NCBI RefSeq assembly: GCF_008801695.1
Contig: NZ_VZPF01000059.1
Location: forward strand, 1 to 33,343
Source of the DNA: Pantoea stewartii subsp. stewartii
Lineage (GTDB): Bacteria > Pseudomonadota > Gammaproteobacteria > Enterobacterales > Enterobacteriaceae
Direction: 5' to 3'
DNA: 33,343 nucleotides
This document shows, in pieces, positions 25,204-33,343 of this stretch (the stretch's first letter is position 1; each line of letters starts with the position of its first letter). A program made the translations under genes and the position numbers. A model generated the notes under the pieces. The model did no database searches and was not told the origin of the DNA. It saw only the letters and a list, made by a program, of their open reading frames with translations.

Positions 25204-26901
25204 GTGAAAACGCTGCTGATAAAAGATCCTTCAACAGGACTGGCCTCTGCCTACATGGCAAAACAACGTCTGGCTGCTGCGGCTGCGCAGGCGGGTTTGA
25301 CCCTAACAGAAAACCCGGCGGAAGCCGAACTGGTGATTGTCACCGGTCAACATGTGCCTGACGATGCTGCGCTGAACGGAAAATCCGTCTGGCTGGGCGA
25401 TGTTCAACAGGCGGTCAGTGAGCCAGAACAGTTCCTGAACCGTGCGAAAGCCGAAGCGAAACCCTGGCAGGCCCGCGCAGCCGCTCCGGCTGCAACCCCT
25501 GCAACAGCGTCAGCTAACGGACCAAAACGCGTGGTTGCCGTAACGGCATGTCCAACGGGCGTAGCACATACGTTTATGGCGGCTGAAGCTATTCAGGCTG
25601 AAGCGACCAAACGCGGCTGGTGGGTAAAAGTTGAAACCCGTGGCTCTGTTGGTGCAGGTAACGCGATTACGCCAGAAGAAGTGGCGGCGGCCGATCTGGT
25701 GATCGTGGCGGCGGATATCGAAGTGGACCTGGCGAAGTTTGCGGGTAAACCGATGTACCGTACCTCAACCGGCCTGGCGCTGAAGAAGACCGCTCAGGAA
25801 CTGGATAAAGCCGTTGCTGAAGCGAAGCCGTTTAAACCGTCCGGCGCGCAAAACAGCAATCAGGAAGAGAAAAAAGAGGGCGGTGCAGGCGCTTACCGTC
25901 ATCTGTTAACAGGTGTGTCTTACATGCTGCCGATGGTGGTGGCTGGTGGTCTGAGTATCGCGCTGTCGTTTGCGTTTGGTATTACGGCGTTTAAAGAGCC
26001 GGGTACGCTGGCGGCTGCGCTGATGCAAATCGGTGGCGGTAGCGCGTTTGCCCTGATGGTACCGGTACTGGCGGGTTTTATCGCGTTCTCTATCGCGGAC
26101 CGTCCGGGCCTGACGCCGGGCCTGATTGGCGGGATGATCGCCACCAGCATCAACGCGGGCTTCCTTGGCGGCATCATCGCGGGCTTTATTGCGGGGTATG
26201 CAGCCAAACTCATTAGCGGCAAAGTGAAGCTGCCACAAAGTATGGAAGCGTTAAAACCTATCCTGATCATTCCGCTGTTTGCCAGCCTGATCACCGGCTT
26301 GCTGATGATTTATGTGGTCGGTAAACCCGTCGCGGGCATCATGAGCGGTTTGACCAGCTGGCTGGCTCACATGGGAACGGCTAACGCTATCCTGCTAGGT
26401 GCTATCCTCGGCGGTATGATGTGTACCGACATGGGTGGTCCTGTTAACAAAGTTGCCTACGCTTTCGGTGTCGGTCTGCTGAGTTCACAAACCTATGCAC
26501 CGATGGCCGCCATTATGGCTGCGGGTATGGTGCCACCGCTGGCAATGGGGCTGGCGACGCTGGTTGCCCGTCGTAAATTCAATAAAGGTCAGCAGGAAGG
26601 AGGTAAAGCCGCGCTGGTTCTGGGCCTGTGCTTTATCTCAGAAGGTGCGATTCCGTTTGCCGCTCGTGACCCCATGCGCGTCCTGCCATGCTGTATCGTC
26701 GGCGGTGCGGTGACCGGTGCCACTTCTATGGCGATTGGTGCCAAACTGATGGCACCGCACGGCGGCCTGTTCGTGCTGTTGATTCCAGGTGCAATTACCC
26801 CGGTACTGGGTTACCTGCTGTCGATTGTTATCGGCACAGCCATTGCCGGATTAGGGTATGCGGTGCTGAAACGCCCGGAAGAAGAACTGGCGAAAGCCTG
26901 A
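25204..26901 (+). CDS. fruA: fructose PTS permease EIIBC
   Basis: A 565-residue membrane transporter that starts at GTG 25204 with AGGAGAG as ribosome binding site. The layout is a degenerate EIIB' domain (about 1-85), an Ala/Pro linker, the active EIIB with phosphocysteine C116 in 'VTACPTGVAHTFMAAEAI', and an EIIC channel domain (about 225-560) with eight to ten helices. It imports fructose while phosphorylating it at C1. The length is close to E. coli FruA (563 aa). It is the last gene of the operon. Confidence 0.97.
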   Translation: MKTLLIKDPSTGLASAYMAKQRLAAAAAQAGLTLTENPAEAELVIVTGQHVPDDAALNGKSVWLGDVQQAVSEPEQFLNRAKAEAKPWQARAAAPAATPATASANGPKRVVAVTACPTGVAHTFMAAEAIQAEATKRGWWVKVETRGSVGAGNAITPEEVAAADLVIVAADIEVDLAKFAGKPMYRTSTGLALKKTAQELDKAVAEAKPFKPSGAQNSNQEEKKEGGAGAYRHLLTGVSYMLPMVVAGGLSIALSFAFGITAFKEPGTLAAALMQIGGGSAFALMVPVLAGFIAFSIADRPGLTPGLIGGMIATSINAGFLGGIIAGFIAGYAAKLISGKVKLPQSMEALKPILIIPLFASLITGLLMIYVVGKPVAGIMSGLTSWLAHMGTANAILLGAILGGMMCTDMGGPVNKVAYAFGVGLLSSQTYAPMAAIMAAGMVPPLAMGLATLVARRKFNKGQQEGGKAALVLGLCFISEGAIPFAARDPMRVLPCCIVGGAVTGATSMAIGAKLMAPHGGLFVLLIPGAITPVLGYLLSIVIGTAIAGLGYAVLKRPEEELAKA

Positions 26902-26914
26902 TCTTAAAAGGAAA

Positions 26915-26940
26915 AAGGAGCCGCCAGGCTCCTTTTTTTA
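26915..26940. terminator. intrinsic terminator shared by fruA and nfo
   Basis: AAGGAGCC (26915-26922) and GGCTCCTT (26927-26934) form an 8-bp stem with a GCCA loop, followed on the plus strand by an unbroken T-run to 26939. On the minus strand the A-run before the stem reads as TTTTTCC, so it can also end nfo, whose stop codon (26938-26940) abuts the T-run. Confidence 0.92.
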
Positions 26941-27780
26941 ACGTTGCTCTGATTTGAGCCAGGCTATTTCATCTTTCCAGATATCCGGATTGATGGTCTC
27001 CAGAATCAGCGGAATACCATCGAAGCGCGAATCCTTCATTATCCAGCTAAACACGGTTTTACCGATATTGCCTTCTCCCAGGCTGTGGTGACGGTCAACC
27101 CGGCTGCCCAGCGTACTTTTGGCATCATTCAGGTGCATGCCACGCAGATAATTAAATCCGACTATGCGATCAAACTCGGCAAAAGTTTCAGTACAGGCTG
27201 CTTCGCTGCACAGGTCATATCCGCCGGCGAAAGCATGGCAGGTATCAATACAAACACCTACGCGAGATTTATCTTCAACGTGTTCGATAATGGTCGAGAG
27301 ATGCTCAAAGCGAAAGCCCAGATTACTGCCCTGTCCGGCAGTGTTTTCAATCACGGCGGTGACGTTGCGGGTCTGATCCAGTGCGATATTGATGGACTCA
27401 GCGATACGTTTTAAACAGGTCAGCTCGTCAATCTGCTGTAAATGGCTACCCGGATGAAAATTTAACAGTGTCAGGCCCAGTTGCTCTGCACGCTGCATTT
27501 CATCCACGAAGGCATCGCGGGATTTCTGCAGGGCTTCCATAACCGGATGCCCCAGATTAATCAGATAGCTGTCATGAGGCAGAATCTGATCTGATGAAAA
27601 GTGGTATTTCTCGCAGGCAGCGCGAAAGGCAGCAATGGTCTCATCCGAGAGCGGGGCGGCTTTCCACTGGCGCTGATTTTTGGTGAACAGCGCAAACGCC
27701 GTGGCTTCCAGTTCATGCGCGCGGATCACTGCCTGATCCACGCCACCCGATGCGCTGACGTGCGCGCCAATATACTTCAT
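26938..27780 (-). CDS. nfo: endonuclease IV
   Basis: A 280-residue AP endonuclease with the TIM-barrel metal motifs of the family: 'LLNFHPGSH' (about 103-111), '[14 protein letters not shown]', '[16 protein letters not shown]' (about 174-189), '[23 protein letters not shown]' (about 215-237) and 'LILETINP' near the end, supplying the trinuclear zinc ligands. It cuts 5' of abasic sites and other oxidised lesions in base excision repair; SoxRS controls it in E. coli. The start codon lies in a perfect 10-bp hairpin stem (separate entry). Length equals the E. coli protein, within a few residues. Confidence 0.97.
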   Translation of the reverse strand: MKYIGAHVSASGGVDQAVIRAHELEATAFALFTKNQRQWKAAPLSDETIAAFRAACEKYHFSSDQILPHDSYLINLGHPVMEALQKSRDAFVDEMQRAEQLGLTLLNFHPGSHLQQIDELTCLKRIAESINIALDQTRNVTAVIENTAGQGSNLGFRFEHLSTIIEHVEDKSRVGVCIDTCHAFAGGYDLCSEAACTETFAEFDRIVGFNYLRGMHLNDAKSTLGSRVDRHHSLGEGNIGKTVFSWIMKDSRFDGIPLILETINPDIWKDEIAWLKSEQR

Positions 27781-27820
27781 GCCGTTCTCCTGAAGGGTTC
27801 AACTCAGTCTGAACGGCATG
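27778..27820 (-). promoter_or_regulatory. hairpin sequestering the nfo start codon
   Basis: In the nfo mRNA the arm CATGCCGTTC (27820-27811) pairs perfectly with GAACGGCATG (27787-27778), whose last three bases are the start codon. The Shine-Dalgarno AGGAG lies in the 23-base loop against the 3' arm, with its last G inside the stem. This suggests translational control of nfo, or simply a leader structure. Confidence 0.5.
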
Positions 27821-27999
27821 ATACACGATGACACCGGGGCAAAACGCAGCGCGGCGGAAATTTTTACACCCGGATTAGGCAGGCAAACAGCAGCGCGACA
27901 GGATAATATCTGCTGCCCCGCAGAACAGAGCGGCGTCAGAAAGGACAGGCTGCCAGCATGGCGAGCTGGCGAGCGTCTGCAACAGAATGATGCGGGGAC

Positions 28000-28019
28000 T
28001 AAAAAGGTTGGGCAAACCT
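28000..28019 (-). terminator. weak terminator after rpn
   Basis: On the minus strand AGGTT (28019-28015) pairs with AACCT (28009-28005) around a TGCCC loop, directly after the rpn stop codon, and is followed by TTTT. The stem is short, so strength is doubtful. Confidence 0.4.
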
Positions 28020-28020
28020 G

Positions 28021-28218
28021 TCAGTGGCGGAGTTGCGCGATATCTTTTTCGCTCAGGCCGGTCATTTTGATGACGGTAGGGTGGTCAAAGCCGTTAGTTA
28101 ACATGACCCGGGCAATCTTCAGCGCTTCTTCCTTTCTGCCTTTCTCAAGACCACGCTGTTCGCCCAAACGGATACCTTTCTCAATCCCTTTTTGTTCCAG
28201 CTGTTCTGCAATGGTCAT
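28021..28218 (-). CDS. possible intragenic RpnS-like small protein
   Basis: An in-frame ATG at 28216-28218 inside the rpn gene is preceded by GGAG (28230-28227) with an ideal eight-base spacing, and would yield a 65-residue protein, 'MTIAEQLEQKGIEKGI...' to the shared C-terminus. In characterised rpn genes the same region encodes a small protein that binds and blocks the full-length nuclease. No other in-frame Met in the C-terminal half has a comparable ribosome binding site. Expression is inferred from the site only. Confidence 0.5.
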   Translation of the reverse strand: MTIAEQLEQKGIEKGIRLGEQRGLEKGRKEEALKIARVMLTNGFDHPTVIKMTGLSEKDIAQLRH

Positions 28219-28950
28219 CAGTGCGTCTCCGTGTTGCGGCACCCGCTGTGCCAGCTTATGGATTAAGGCGTGCGCATCCGACACCTCGCCCGCCTGCACC
28301 ATGTAGTTTACCAGCGAGATAACCTGTGATGAAGAGAGATATTCATTTGTGAGAATAGCCACCAGCCTGTCAAGCATCACGGTCAGATTACGCTGATGGA
28401 TGTGCTTCTGAAGTAACGTTAAGGCGGCCATACGGCGGTGGTGCAGGATCTCGTCGTCAGGGATACGCGTTACGTCAACCAAAGGGAAAGCCGCCGTGTA
28501 AAGTTTGCCCGCCTGATCCGGTAACGCAAAGCCATCCAGCCAGCAGAGAGAATCGGGATAGGGGCTACGTTTACCGGTATAGAACAAGACGGGAATGACT
28601 AACGGCAGCGTTTGATGTCCGGCTTGCAGATGGCGATGCATGGCGGCCACCGCATAGCGCATTAACCTGAAGGCCATGTGTTTATCCGGACCAGACTGGT
28701 GTTCAATAAGGACGTGGATATAGCCTTCGCCGGACGCGGTTTTCACGCTGTACAGCACATCGCTATAGTACTGCCGCAGGTCGTCCTCGACAAAAGAACC
28801 CGATTCCAGCTTAAGCGTGGTCAGATCGCACAGGGCGCGCAACGCTTGTGGCAGGTGGATCGCCATAAAATCCCGCGCCACGTCCGGCTCGGTCAGAAAC
28901 TGTCGGAACAGCGCGTCGTGAGGTGTCGGTGTTGGGGACGTTCTCTTCAT
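28021..28950 (-). CDS. Rpn family recombination-promoting nuclease
   Basis: A 309-residue protein of the Rpn/transposase_31 (YhgA-like) family. The N-terminus 'PHDALFRQFLTEPDVARDFMAIHLP' is typical, and the PD-(D/E)XK nuclease core is visible as D64 ('YYSDVLYSV') and E83-x-Q85 ('VLIEHQS'). The C-terminal tail is rich in charged 'EKG' repeats (about 245-290) as usual. Family members are DNA endonucleases that raise recombination, and several have been shown to act in phage defence with an antitoxin made from inside the gene; an internal start fitting that model is listed separately. It separates nfo from yeiH, which are neighbours in E. coli, so it is an insertion in this lineage. Confidence 0.9.
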   Translation of the reverse strand: MKRTSPTPTPHDALFRQFLTEPDVARDFMAIHLPQALRALCDLTTLKLESGSFVEDDLRQYYSDVLYSVKTASGEGYIHVLIEHQSGPDKHMAFRLMRYAVAAMHRHLQAGHQTLPLVIPVLFYTGKRSPYPDSLCWLDGFALPDQAGKLYTAAFPLVDVTRIPDDEILHHRRMAALTLLQKHIHQRNLTVMLDRLVAILTNEYLSSSQVISLVNYMVQAGEVSDAHALIHKLAQRVPQHGDALMTIAEQLEQKGIEKGIRLGEQRGLEKGRKEEALKIARVMLTNGFDHPTVIKMTGLSEKDIAQLRH

Positions 28951-29085
28951 CAGTTCCGGCTCGTAAAAATCACCGGTCTACAATAGAGCTACGGGAGGAT
29001 CTTACCTAATAGCAATGGTTTAATTTACGACGCTTCTCGCAACGCTGGATGAGATGAACACCTTCAGCACGCGAGCAAACGGGCT

Positions 29086-29108
29086 AACCGGCCTGCATGC
29101 GGCCGGTT
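29086..29108 (-). terminator. stem-loop after yeiH
   Basis: AACCGGCC (29086-29093) and GGCCGGTT (29101-29108) form an 8-bp stem with a TGCATGC loop, 21 bases past the yeiH stop. On the minus strand the following AGCCCGTTTGC has few T, so it is only a moderate terminator. Confidence 0.5.
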
Positions 29109-29129
29109 TAATAAAGACATGAACGTGCC

Positions 29130-30182
29130 TTACGCGATAAAACGCTGAACCAGCAGGTTAATCGTGCCGCCGCCCAGCACCAGCCAGCCAAAGACCAGTG
29201 CCCCCAACAGCACAGGTTTATAGCCCGCTGCACGCAGGGCAGTGAAACGGGTGGTCAGACCCAGTGCCGCCATTGCCATGGTCAGCAATATTCCTCCCAG
29301 CGTGTTGAACATATTCACCCATCCGGCCGGCAGCCAGTGCAGCGAGTTGAACAAGGCGACAACGACAAACATCAGGGCAAACCATGGAAACGTCACCGGC
29401 TTTGCGCTCTGCTGTTCTGCCTGCTCACGTCGCAGGGCGACGCTCAGCAACAGTAAAAACGGCGCCAGCAGCATGACGCGCAGCATTTTCGCGATAACGG
29501 CGCTGCTTTCGGTTTCGGGCGCAATGCTGTGTCCGGCAGCAACGACCTGCGCCACCTCATGAATGGTTGAACCGGTAAAAATGCCAAACTGCGTCAGCGT
29601 GACACGGGGAAAAAAGTCATGCATCAGTGGCCACAAAACGGGATAAATAAAAATCGCCAGGGTACCAAAAAGCACCACCGTAGCGACGGCAACGGCCACT
29701 TTTGACGGCGCCGCTTTGACCACCGGTTCCGTGGCCAGCACCGCCGCGGCGCCACAGATGCTGCTGCCTGCACCAATTAACCATACAGTTTCGCGGTCAA
29801 GCTTCAGCAGACGTCGGCCCAGCAGGCAGGTCACAAAGAACGTACTGCTCAGGGTCAGCACATCAATCAGCAGGCCGCTTAATCCCACGTCGGTGATTTG
29901 CTGCAAGGTGATGCGAAAGCCAAACAGAATCACACCGAGCCTGAGCAGTTTTTGTTTTGCCAGCTGTACGCCCGCGTCACACTGGCCGGCAAGAGGCGAG
30001 TAAACGCTGTTACCGACGATGATGCCCAGCATAATCGCCAGAGTTAATGATCCCAGACCCAGACGAGCGATGCCTGGCACCTGGGCCACAGCGGCAGTCA
30101 CGCTGGCGATCAGGCCGCATAACAACAGGCCGGGTAGCCACTGCTGAACGAAAGGATTTTTTGAGAGGGTGATGTCTGCCAT
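29130..30182 (-). CDS. yeiH: YeiH family membrane protein (UPF0324, putative sulfate/sulfite exporter)
   Basis: A 350-residue protein with nine to eleven hydrophobic helices and the family signatures 'RLGVILFGFRITLQQI' (about 82-97) and 'GAGSSICGAAAVLATEPVVKA' (about 136-156). E. coli YeiH has 349 residues. The family is annotated as putative sulfate exporters, and the LysR regulator YeiE, encoded nearby in the opposite direction, is reported to respond to sulfite; export of sulfite-type anions is therefore plausible but inferred. In E. coli yeiH and yeiE are directly divergent; here a DUF1232 gene lies between them. Confidence 0.92.
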   Translation of the reverse strand: MADITLSKNPFVQQWLPGLLLCGLIASVTAAVAQVPGIARLGLGSLTLAIMLGIIVGNSVYSPLAGQCDAGVQLAKQKLLRLGVILFGFRITLQQITDVGLSGLLIDVLTLSSTFFVTCLLGRRLLKLDRETVWLIGAGSSICGAAAVLATEPVVKAAPSKVAVAVATVVLFGTLAIFIYPVLWPLMHDFFPRVTLTQFGIFTGSTIHEVAQVVAAGHSIAPETESSAVIAKMLRVMLLAPFLLLLSVALRREQAEQQSAKPVTFPWFALMFVVVALFNSLHWLPAGWVNMFNTLGGILLTMAMAALGLTTRFTALRAAGYKPVLLGALVFGWLVLGGGTINLLVQRFIA

Positions 30183-30238
30183 GATTACGCTCCTGGTTGA
30201 GCGCTCATCATCATGCGGGGCTTGTTAAAAGTGAAATT

Positions 30239-30256
30239 GATTATAGATTTATAATC
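30239..30256. promoter_or_regulatory. palindrome in the yeiH / DUF1232 divergent promoter
   Basis: GATTATA (30239-30245) and TATAATC (30250-30256) are perfect 7-bp arms around GATT, between the divergent yeiH and DUF1232-yeiE genes. LysR-type regulators bind such AT-rich dyads, so it is a candidate YeiE site. The TATAAT in the right arm also resembles a -10 box. Confidence 0.45.
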
Positions 30257-30284
30257 TACCGCTATAAGTGATAAGGCAGGAACT

Positions 30285-30650
30285 ATGCTGTTTGCACGAC
30301 TGAAACGCTTAATCACGCTCATCAAACGCGATGTGCTAACGCTTGCCTTTGCCTGTCGCGATCCTCAAACACCGCTGTGGTGTAAAGGCCTGGCCGCCGG
30401 GTTGCTGGCGTACGGCATAAGTCCGATCGATTTGATTCCGGATGTTATCCCGGTTGTGGGATTAGTAGACGATGCCGTCATTATCCCTGCCGGTGTCATG
30501 TTACTGCTGAAAATGCTGCCGCGCGAGGTTCGGGCCCGCAGCGTCGCGCGTGCGCAGCAACAGCGTGCACGCGGTAAAAAAGTATTGGGTGTACTGGGTG
30601 TGATTTTTCTGCTGTGGATCGCCCTGATCGTTTACCTTGTCGCGCGCTAA
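30285..30650 (+). CDS. DUF1232 (YkvA-like) membrane protein
   Basis: A 121-residue protein with the DUF1232 hallmark '[27 protein letters not shown]' (about 42-68), where S-P-I-D-L-I-P-D and V-D-D are the conserved residues, and a C-terminal transmembrane helix (about 99-118). Function of the family is unknown. AGGCAGGA precedes the ATG by a few bases. It lies 17 bases before yeiE on the same strand, so both are likely co-transcribed from the promoter divergent to yeiH; E. coli lacks a gene here. Confidence 0.88.
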   Translation: MLFARLKRLITLIKRDVLTLAFACRDPQTPLWCKGLAAGLLAYGISPIDLIPDVIPVVGLVDDAVIIPAGVMLLLKMLPREVRARSVARAQQQRARGKKVLGVLGVIFLLWIALIVYLVAR

Positions 30651-30667
30651 GTGATTCCGGAGTTTTC

Positions 30668-31537
30668 ATGCATATTACCCTGCGACAAATTGAAGTGTTT
30701 ACCGAGGTGCTTAAAAGCGGCTCTACCACCCAGGCTTCTCAGGTGCTGGCACTCTCCCAGTCTGCTGTCAGTGCCGCCCTGGCTGATCTGGAAAACCAGT
30801 TAGGTGTGCAGCTTTTCGATCGGGTAGGAAAGCGGCTAGTGCTCAACGAACATGGCCGGTTACTTTATCCCCGTGCCGTTGGCCTGCTCGAACAGGCCAC
30901 AGAAATCGAACAGTTATTTAAAGAAGATAACGGGGCTATTCGTATTTATGCCAGCAGCACCATCGGGAATTATCTGCTGCCAGGGATGATTGCCGGTTAC
31001 CGCCGTGATTTCCCCACGTTGCCTTTAGAGCTGAGCGTGGGAAACAGTCAGGACGTGATCACAGCCGTTTCCGATTTTCGCGTCGATGTGGGATTAATTG
31101 AGGGGCCGTGCCATATGACGGAACTGGTCAGCGAGCCCTGGCTGGAAGATGAGCTGGTGGTCTTTGCCGCACCGGACGCCGCCATTTTGCTGCAGCCCGT
31201 CACGCTGACCTCGCTGGCTGAGGCCACCTGGATTCTCCGCGAGCGCGGCTCAGGTACGCGCGAGATTGTCGATTATCTGCTGTTGTCCCATTTGCCGACA
31301 TTTCAGTTGGGCATGGAGCTGGGCAACTCCGAAGCGATAAAGCATGCCGTGCGGCACGGGATGGGCATCAGTTGCTTATCACGTCGGGTGATTGCCGAGC
31401 AGTTGAGCGCCGGGACGCTGATTGAGCTGAAAACGCCTTTGCCGAATCTGACGCGCACGCTTTATCGCATCCACCATCGACAAAAACACATCTCAAAAGC
31501 CCTGTCGCGGTTTTTATCGTACTGCCGGGAAACGTAA
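30668..31537 (+). CDS. yeiE: LysR-type regulator YeiE
   Basis: The ATG at 30668 ('[27 protein letters not shown]') gives 289 residues, close to E. coli YeiE (293). It has an N-terminal winged helix-turn-helix (about 1-60, '[28 protein letters not shown]') and a periplasmic-binding-protein-like effector domain (about 90-285). YeiE has been described as sulfite-responsive and as controlling yeiH and motility genes in enterics. The likely target here is the divergent promoter of yeiH, now separated by the DUF1232 gene that shares its transcript. Confidence 0.94.
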   Translation: MHITLRQIEVFTEVLKSGSTTQASQVLALSQSAVSAALADLENQLGVQLFDRVGKRLVLNEHGRLLYPRAVGLLEQATEIEQLFKEDNGAIRIYASSTIGNYLLPGMIAGYRRDFPTLPLELSVGNSQDVITAVSDFRVDVGLIEGPCHMTELVSEPWLEDELVVFAAPDAAILLQPVTLTSLAEATWILRERGSGTREIVDYLLLSHLPTFQLGMELGNSEAIKHAVRHGMGISCLSRRVIAEQLSAGTLIELKTPLPNLTRTLYRIHHRQKHISKALSRFLSYCRET

Positions 31538-31718
31538 ACGCCCGATGAATGGTGGTTTAATCAGCGGTTCAACCCCTTGAATTTCAGGGAAACAGGCGGC
31601 GCCGCTAATAATTTCGCGCCAATCATGAAGGTAACTAATAACAGCGTAGCATTCGCTATACAGCGTGGCCTTTGCTGCTACAATCGCGCCTTATTTTTAC
31701 CCAGCGTAATGTTTACAC

Positions 31719-33179
31719 ATGCATAATGACACAAATACAACACAACAACCTGCGTTACGACGCGATCTAAAAGCACGCCACCTCACCATGATCGCTATTG
31801 GCGGATCAATCGGTACAGGTCTGTTTGTGGCATCCGGTGCCACCATCTCTCAAGCTGGCCCCGGCGGGGCATTACTCTCATATGCCTTAATTGGCTTAAT
31901 GGTCTATTTCCTGATGACCAGCCTCGGCGAACTGGCCGCCTTTATGCCGGTTTCGGGCTCCTTCGCCACCTACGGTGCCAAATACGTGGAAGAGGGCTTT
32001 GGTTTCGCCCTGGGCTGGAATTACTGGTACAACTGGGCGGTCACCATTGCTGTCGACCTGGTGGCATCGCAACTGGTTATGAATTACTGGTTCCCCGACA
32101 CGCCGGGCTGGATCTGGAGCGCACTGTTCCTGAGCCTGATGTTCCTGATCAATTACATTTCAGTCAAAGGCTTTGGCGAGACCGAATACTGGTTCTCCTT
32201 GATCAAAGTCGCCACCGTCGTGATCTTTATCGTGGTGGGCGTGTTGATGATTGTGGGCATTATGCGTGGCGCGGAAAATGCAGGCTGGCATAACTGGCAG
32301 GTAGGCGATGCGCCGTTTGCCGGAGGTTTTGCGGCGATGATCGGTGTTGCGATGATTGTCGGCTTTTCTTTCCAGGGGACTGAACTCATTGGCATAGCGG
32401 CGGGTGAATCTGAAGATCCGGCGAAAAACATTCCGCGCGCCGTGCGTCAGGTGTTCTGGCGCATCCTGCTGTTTTATGTGCTGGCCATTCTGATTATCAG
32501 TCTGATTCTGCCCTATACCGATCCGCAACTGTTGCACAATGATATTAAAGATATCAGCGTGAGTCCGTTTACCCTGGTGTTCCAGAATGCCGGCCTGCTG
32601 TCTGCGGCGGCGGTCATGAACGCGGTGATTTTAACGGCGGTACTGTCGGCCGGTAACTCCGGGATGTATGCCTCAACGCGCATGTTGTATAACCTGGCGT
32701 GTGAAGGTAAAGCGCCGCGCATTTTTGCCCGGCTGTCAAAAGGCGGCGTACCGCGTAATGCGTTATGGGCCACCACCGTCGTCGCGGGTTTGTGCTTTTT
32801 AACCTCAAAATTTGGTAATCAGGAAGTCTATCTCTGGCTGCTGAATACCTCCGGTATGACAGGCTTTATCGCCTGGTTAGGGATTGCCATCAGTCACTAT
32901 CGTTTCCGTCGCGGTTATGTGGCTCAGGGGCGCGATCTGGGCGACTTGCCGTACCGCTCAGGCTTCTTCCCACTGGGGCCCATTTTTGCTTTTGTACTCT
33001 GTCTGATTATTACGCTCGGTCAGAATTACCAGGCCTTCCTGCAGGACACCATTGACTGGTACAGCGTTGCAGCGACCTATATTGGCCTGCCCTTGTTCCT
33101 GCTGATCTGGCTGGGTTACAGGCTGGTGCGGGGCGGACGCATTGTGAAATACAGTGAGATGGAATTTCCCCGCTCATAA
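31719..33179 (+). CDS. lysP: lysine-specific permease
   Basis: A 486-residue amino acid-polyamine-organocation (APC) family permease with 12 helices; helix 1 begins 'LTMIAIGGSIGTGLFVASGATISQAGPGG', the unwound substrate site, and identity to E. coli LysP (489 aa) is very high throughout. It imports lysine with protons and, in E. coli, also restrains CadC. The Shine-Dalgarno before ATG 31719 is poor. A TACAAT at 31679-31684 may be the -10 element. It is followed by a strong terminator. Confidence 0.97.
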   Translation: MHNDTNTTQQPALRRDLKARHLTMIAIGGSIGTGLFVASGATISQAGPGGALLSYALIGLMVYFLMTSLGELAAFMPVSGSFATYGAKYVEEGFGFALGWNYWYNWAVTIAVDLVASQLVMNYWFPDTPGWIWSALFLSLMFLINYISVKGFGETEYWFSLIKVATVVIFIVVGVLMIVGIMRGAENAGWHNWQVGDAPFAGGFAAMIGVAMIVGFSFQGTELIGIAAGESEDPAKNIPRAVRQVFWRILLFYVLAILIISLILPYTDPQLLHNDIKDISVSPFTLVFQNAGLLSAAAVMNAVILTAVLSAGNSGMYASTRMLYNLACEGKAPRIFARLSKGGVPRNALWATTVVAGLCFLTSKFGNQEVYLWLLNTSGMTGFIAWLGIAISHYRFRRGYVAQGRDLGDLPYRSGFFPLGPIFAFVLCLIITLGQNYQAFLQDTIDWYSVAATYIGLPLFLLIWLGYRLVRGGRIVKYSEMEFPRS

Positions 33180-33184
33180 CGGTT

Positions 33185-33214
33185 AAAAGCGCACGGTAAA
33201 CGCCGTGCGCTTTT
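33185..33214 (+). terminator. lysP intrinsic terminator
   Basis: AAAAGCGCACGG (33185-33196) and CCGTGCGCTTTT (33203-33214) form a perfect 12-bp stem with a TAAACG loop, with the T-run as the stem base. The usual longer T-tract is cut short by AC then GTGTG, where the group II intron-like sequence begins. Confidence 0.9.
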
Positions 33215-33216
33215 AC

Positions 33217-33343
33217 GTGTGCGCCCGGCATGGGCGCACTCCTGCGGGTGTAAGTCCCGCCATGAGTTGATCACAGCAAATGAAGTGAAGCGCAACTGCA
33301 TTAGGGTGACCGAGTGTGGGGAGGAAGCGTGGAGCATAAATCG
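33217..33343 (+). mobile_element. 5' end of a group IIC intron (cut by window edge)
   Basis: The segment begins GTGTGCGCCCGGCATGGGC, matching the conserved 5' boundary GUGYG and closely the start of the well-known Oceanobacillus iheyensis group IIC intron (GUGUGCCCGGCAUGGG). It continues with a short G/C hairpin GCGGG-TGTAAGT-CCCGC (33244-33260) corresponding to the GGGUGAGAGUCCC hairpin of that intron. The first stem is GTGCGCCC/GGGCGCAC (33219-33239). Insertion immediately after an intrinsic terminator stem is the typical target choice of class IIC introns. The reverse transcriptase gene and the 3' domains would lie to the right. Confidence 0.7.

Noticed and set aside
1..33343. CRISPR array, rRNA or complete prophage
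   Set aside because: No regularly spaced identical repeats with unique spacers, no rRNA sequence, and no capsid, tail or packaging genes.

Overview
The window is chromosomal DNA of a gamma-proteobacterium of the order Enterobacterales. Gene content and order follow the E. coli K-12 stretch proL-yejM-yejL-yejK-rplY-radD-rsuA-bcr-yejG-yejFEBA-pdeN-mepS-lpxT-yeiR-yeiP-yeiW-fruBKA-nfo-yeiH-yeiE-lysP. Protein divergence and local differences (an rpn gene between nfo and yeiH, a DUF1232 gene between yeiH and yeiE) point to a relative outside Escherichia/Salmonella, possibly an Erwiniaceae member such as Pantoea or Erwinia. That placement is inference.

Region 1 (about 1-3076) is the right end of a P4-like integrative element inserted at the 3' end of tRNA-Pro(GGG). 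It carries a P4-type integrase, a structured segment resembling the C4/CI immunity RNA of P1/P4 phages, a small cargo or immunity gene and an AlpA-type regulator, all on the minus strand. The gene after the RNA is split by a 173-bp MITE with 15-bp terminal inverted repeats of IS903 type and a perfect 9-bp target duplication. Removing the insertion restores one 206-codon frame. The rest of the element lies beyond the left edge.

Region 2 (3077-18650) is backbone: tRNA-Pro; yejL-yejM (control of LPS synthesis); ndpA; rplY; radD and rsuA (divergent); bcr; yejG; and the yejABEF peptide ABC importer. Upstream of yejA lies a c-di-GMP phosphodiesterase gene (pdeN/rtn) broken by a frameshift exactly between its sensor and EAL domains.

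Region 3 (18651-22631) holds mepS (murein endopeptidase), lpxT (lipid A kinase), the COG0523 GTPase gene yeiR with a striking Zur-box-like palindrome in its promoter, the EF-P paralogue yeiP, and yeiW.

Region 4 (22632-26937) is the fructose PTS operon fruBKA, with two perfect Cra (FruR) operators and an intrinsic terminator shared with the convergent nfo gene.

Region 5 (26938-33215) has nfo, whose start codon is buried in a 10-bp hairpin; an Rpn-family nuclease gene with a probable internal translation start for a C-terminal antitoxin-like protein; yeiH; the DUF1232 gene; yeiE; and lysP. Immediately after the lysP terminator (33217 to the right edge) the sequence matches the 5' end of a group IIC intron, a class that typically inserts behind intrinsic terminators.
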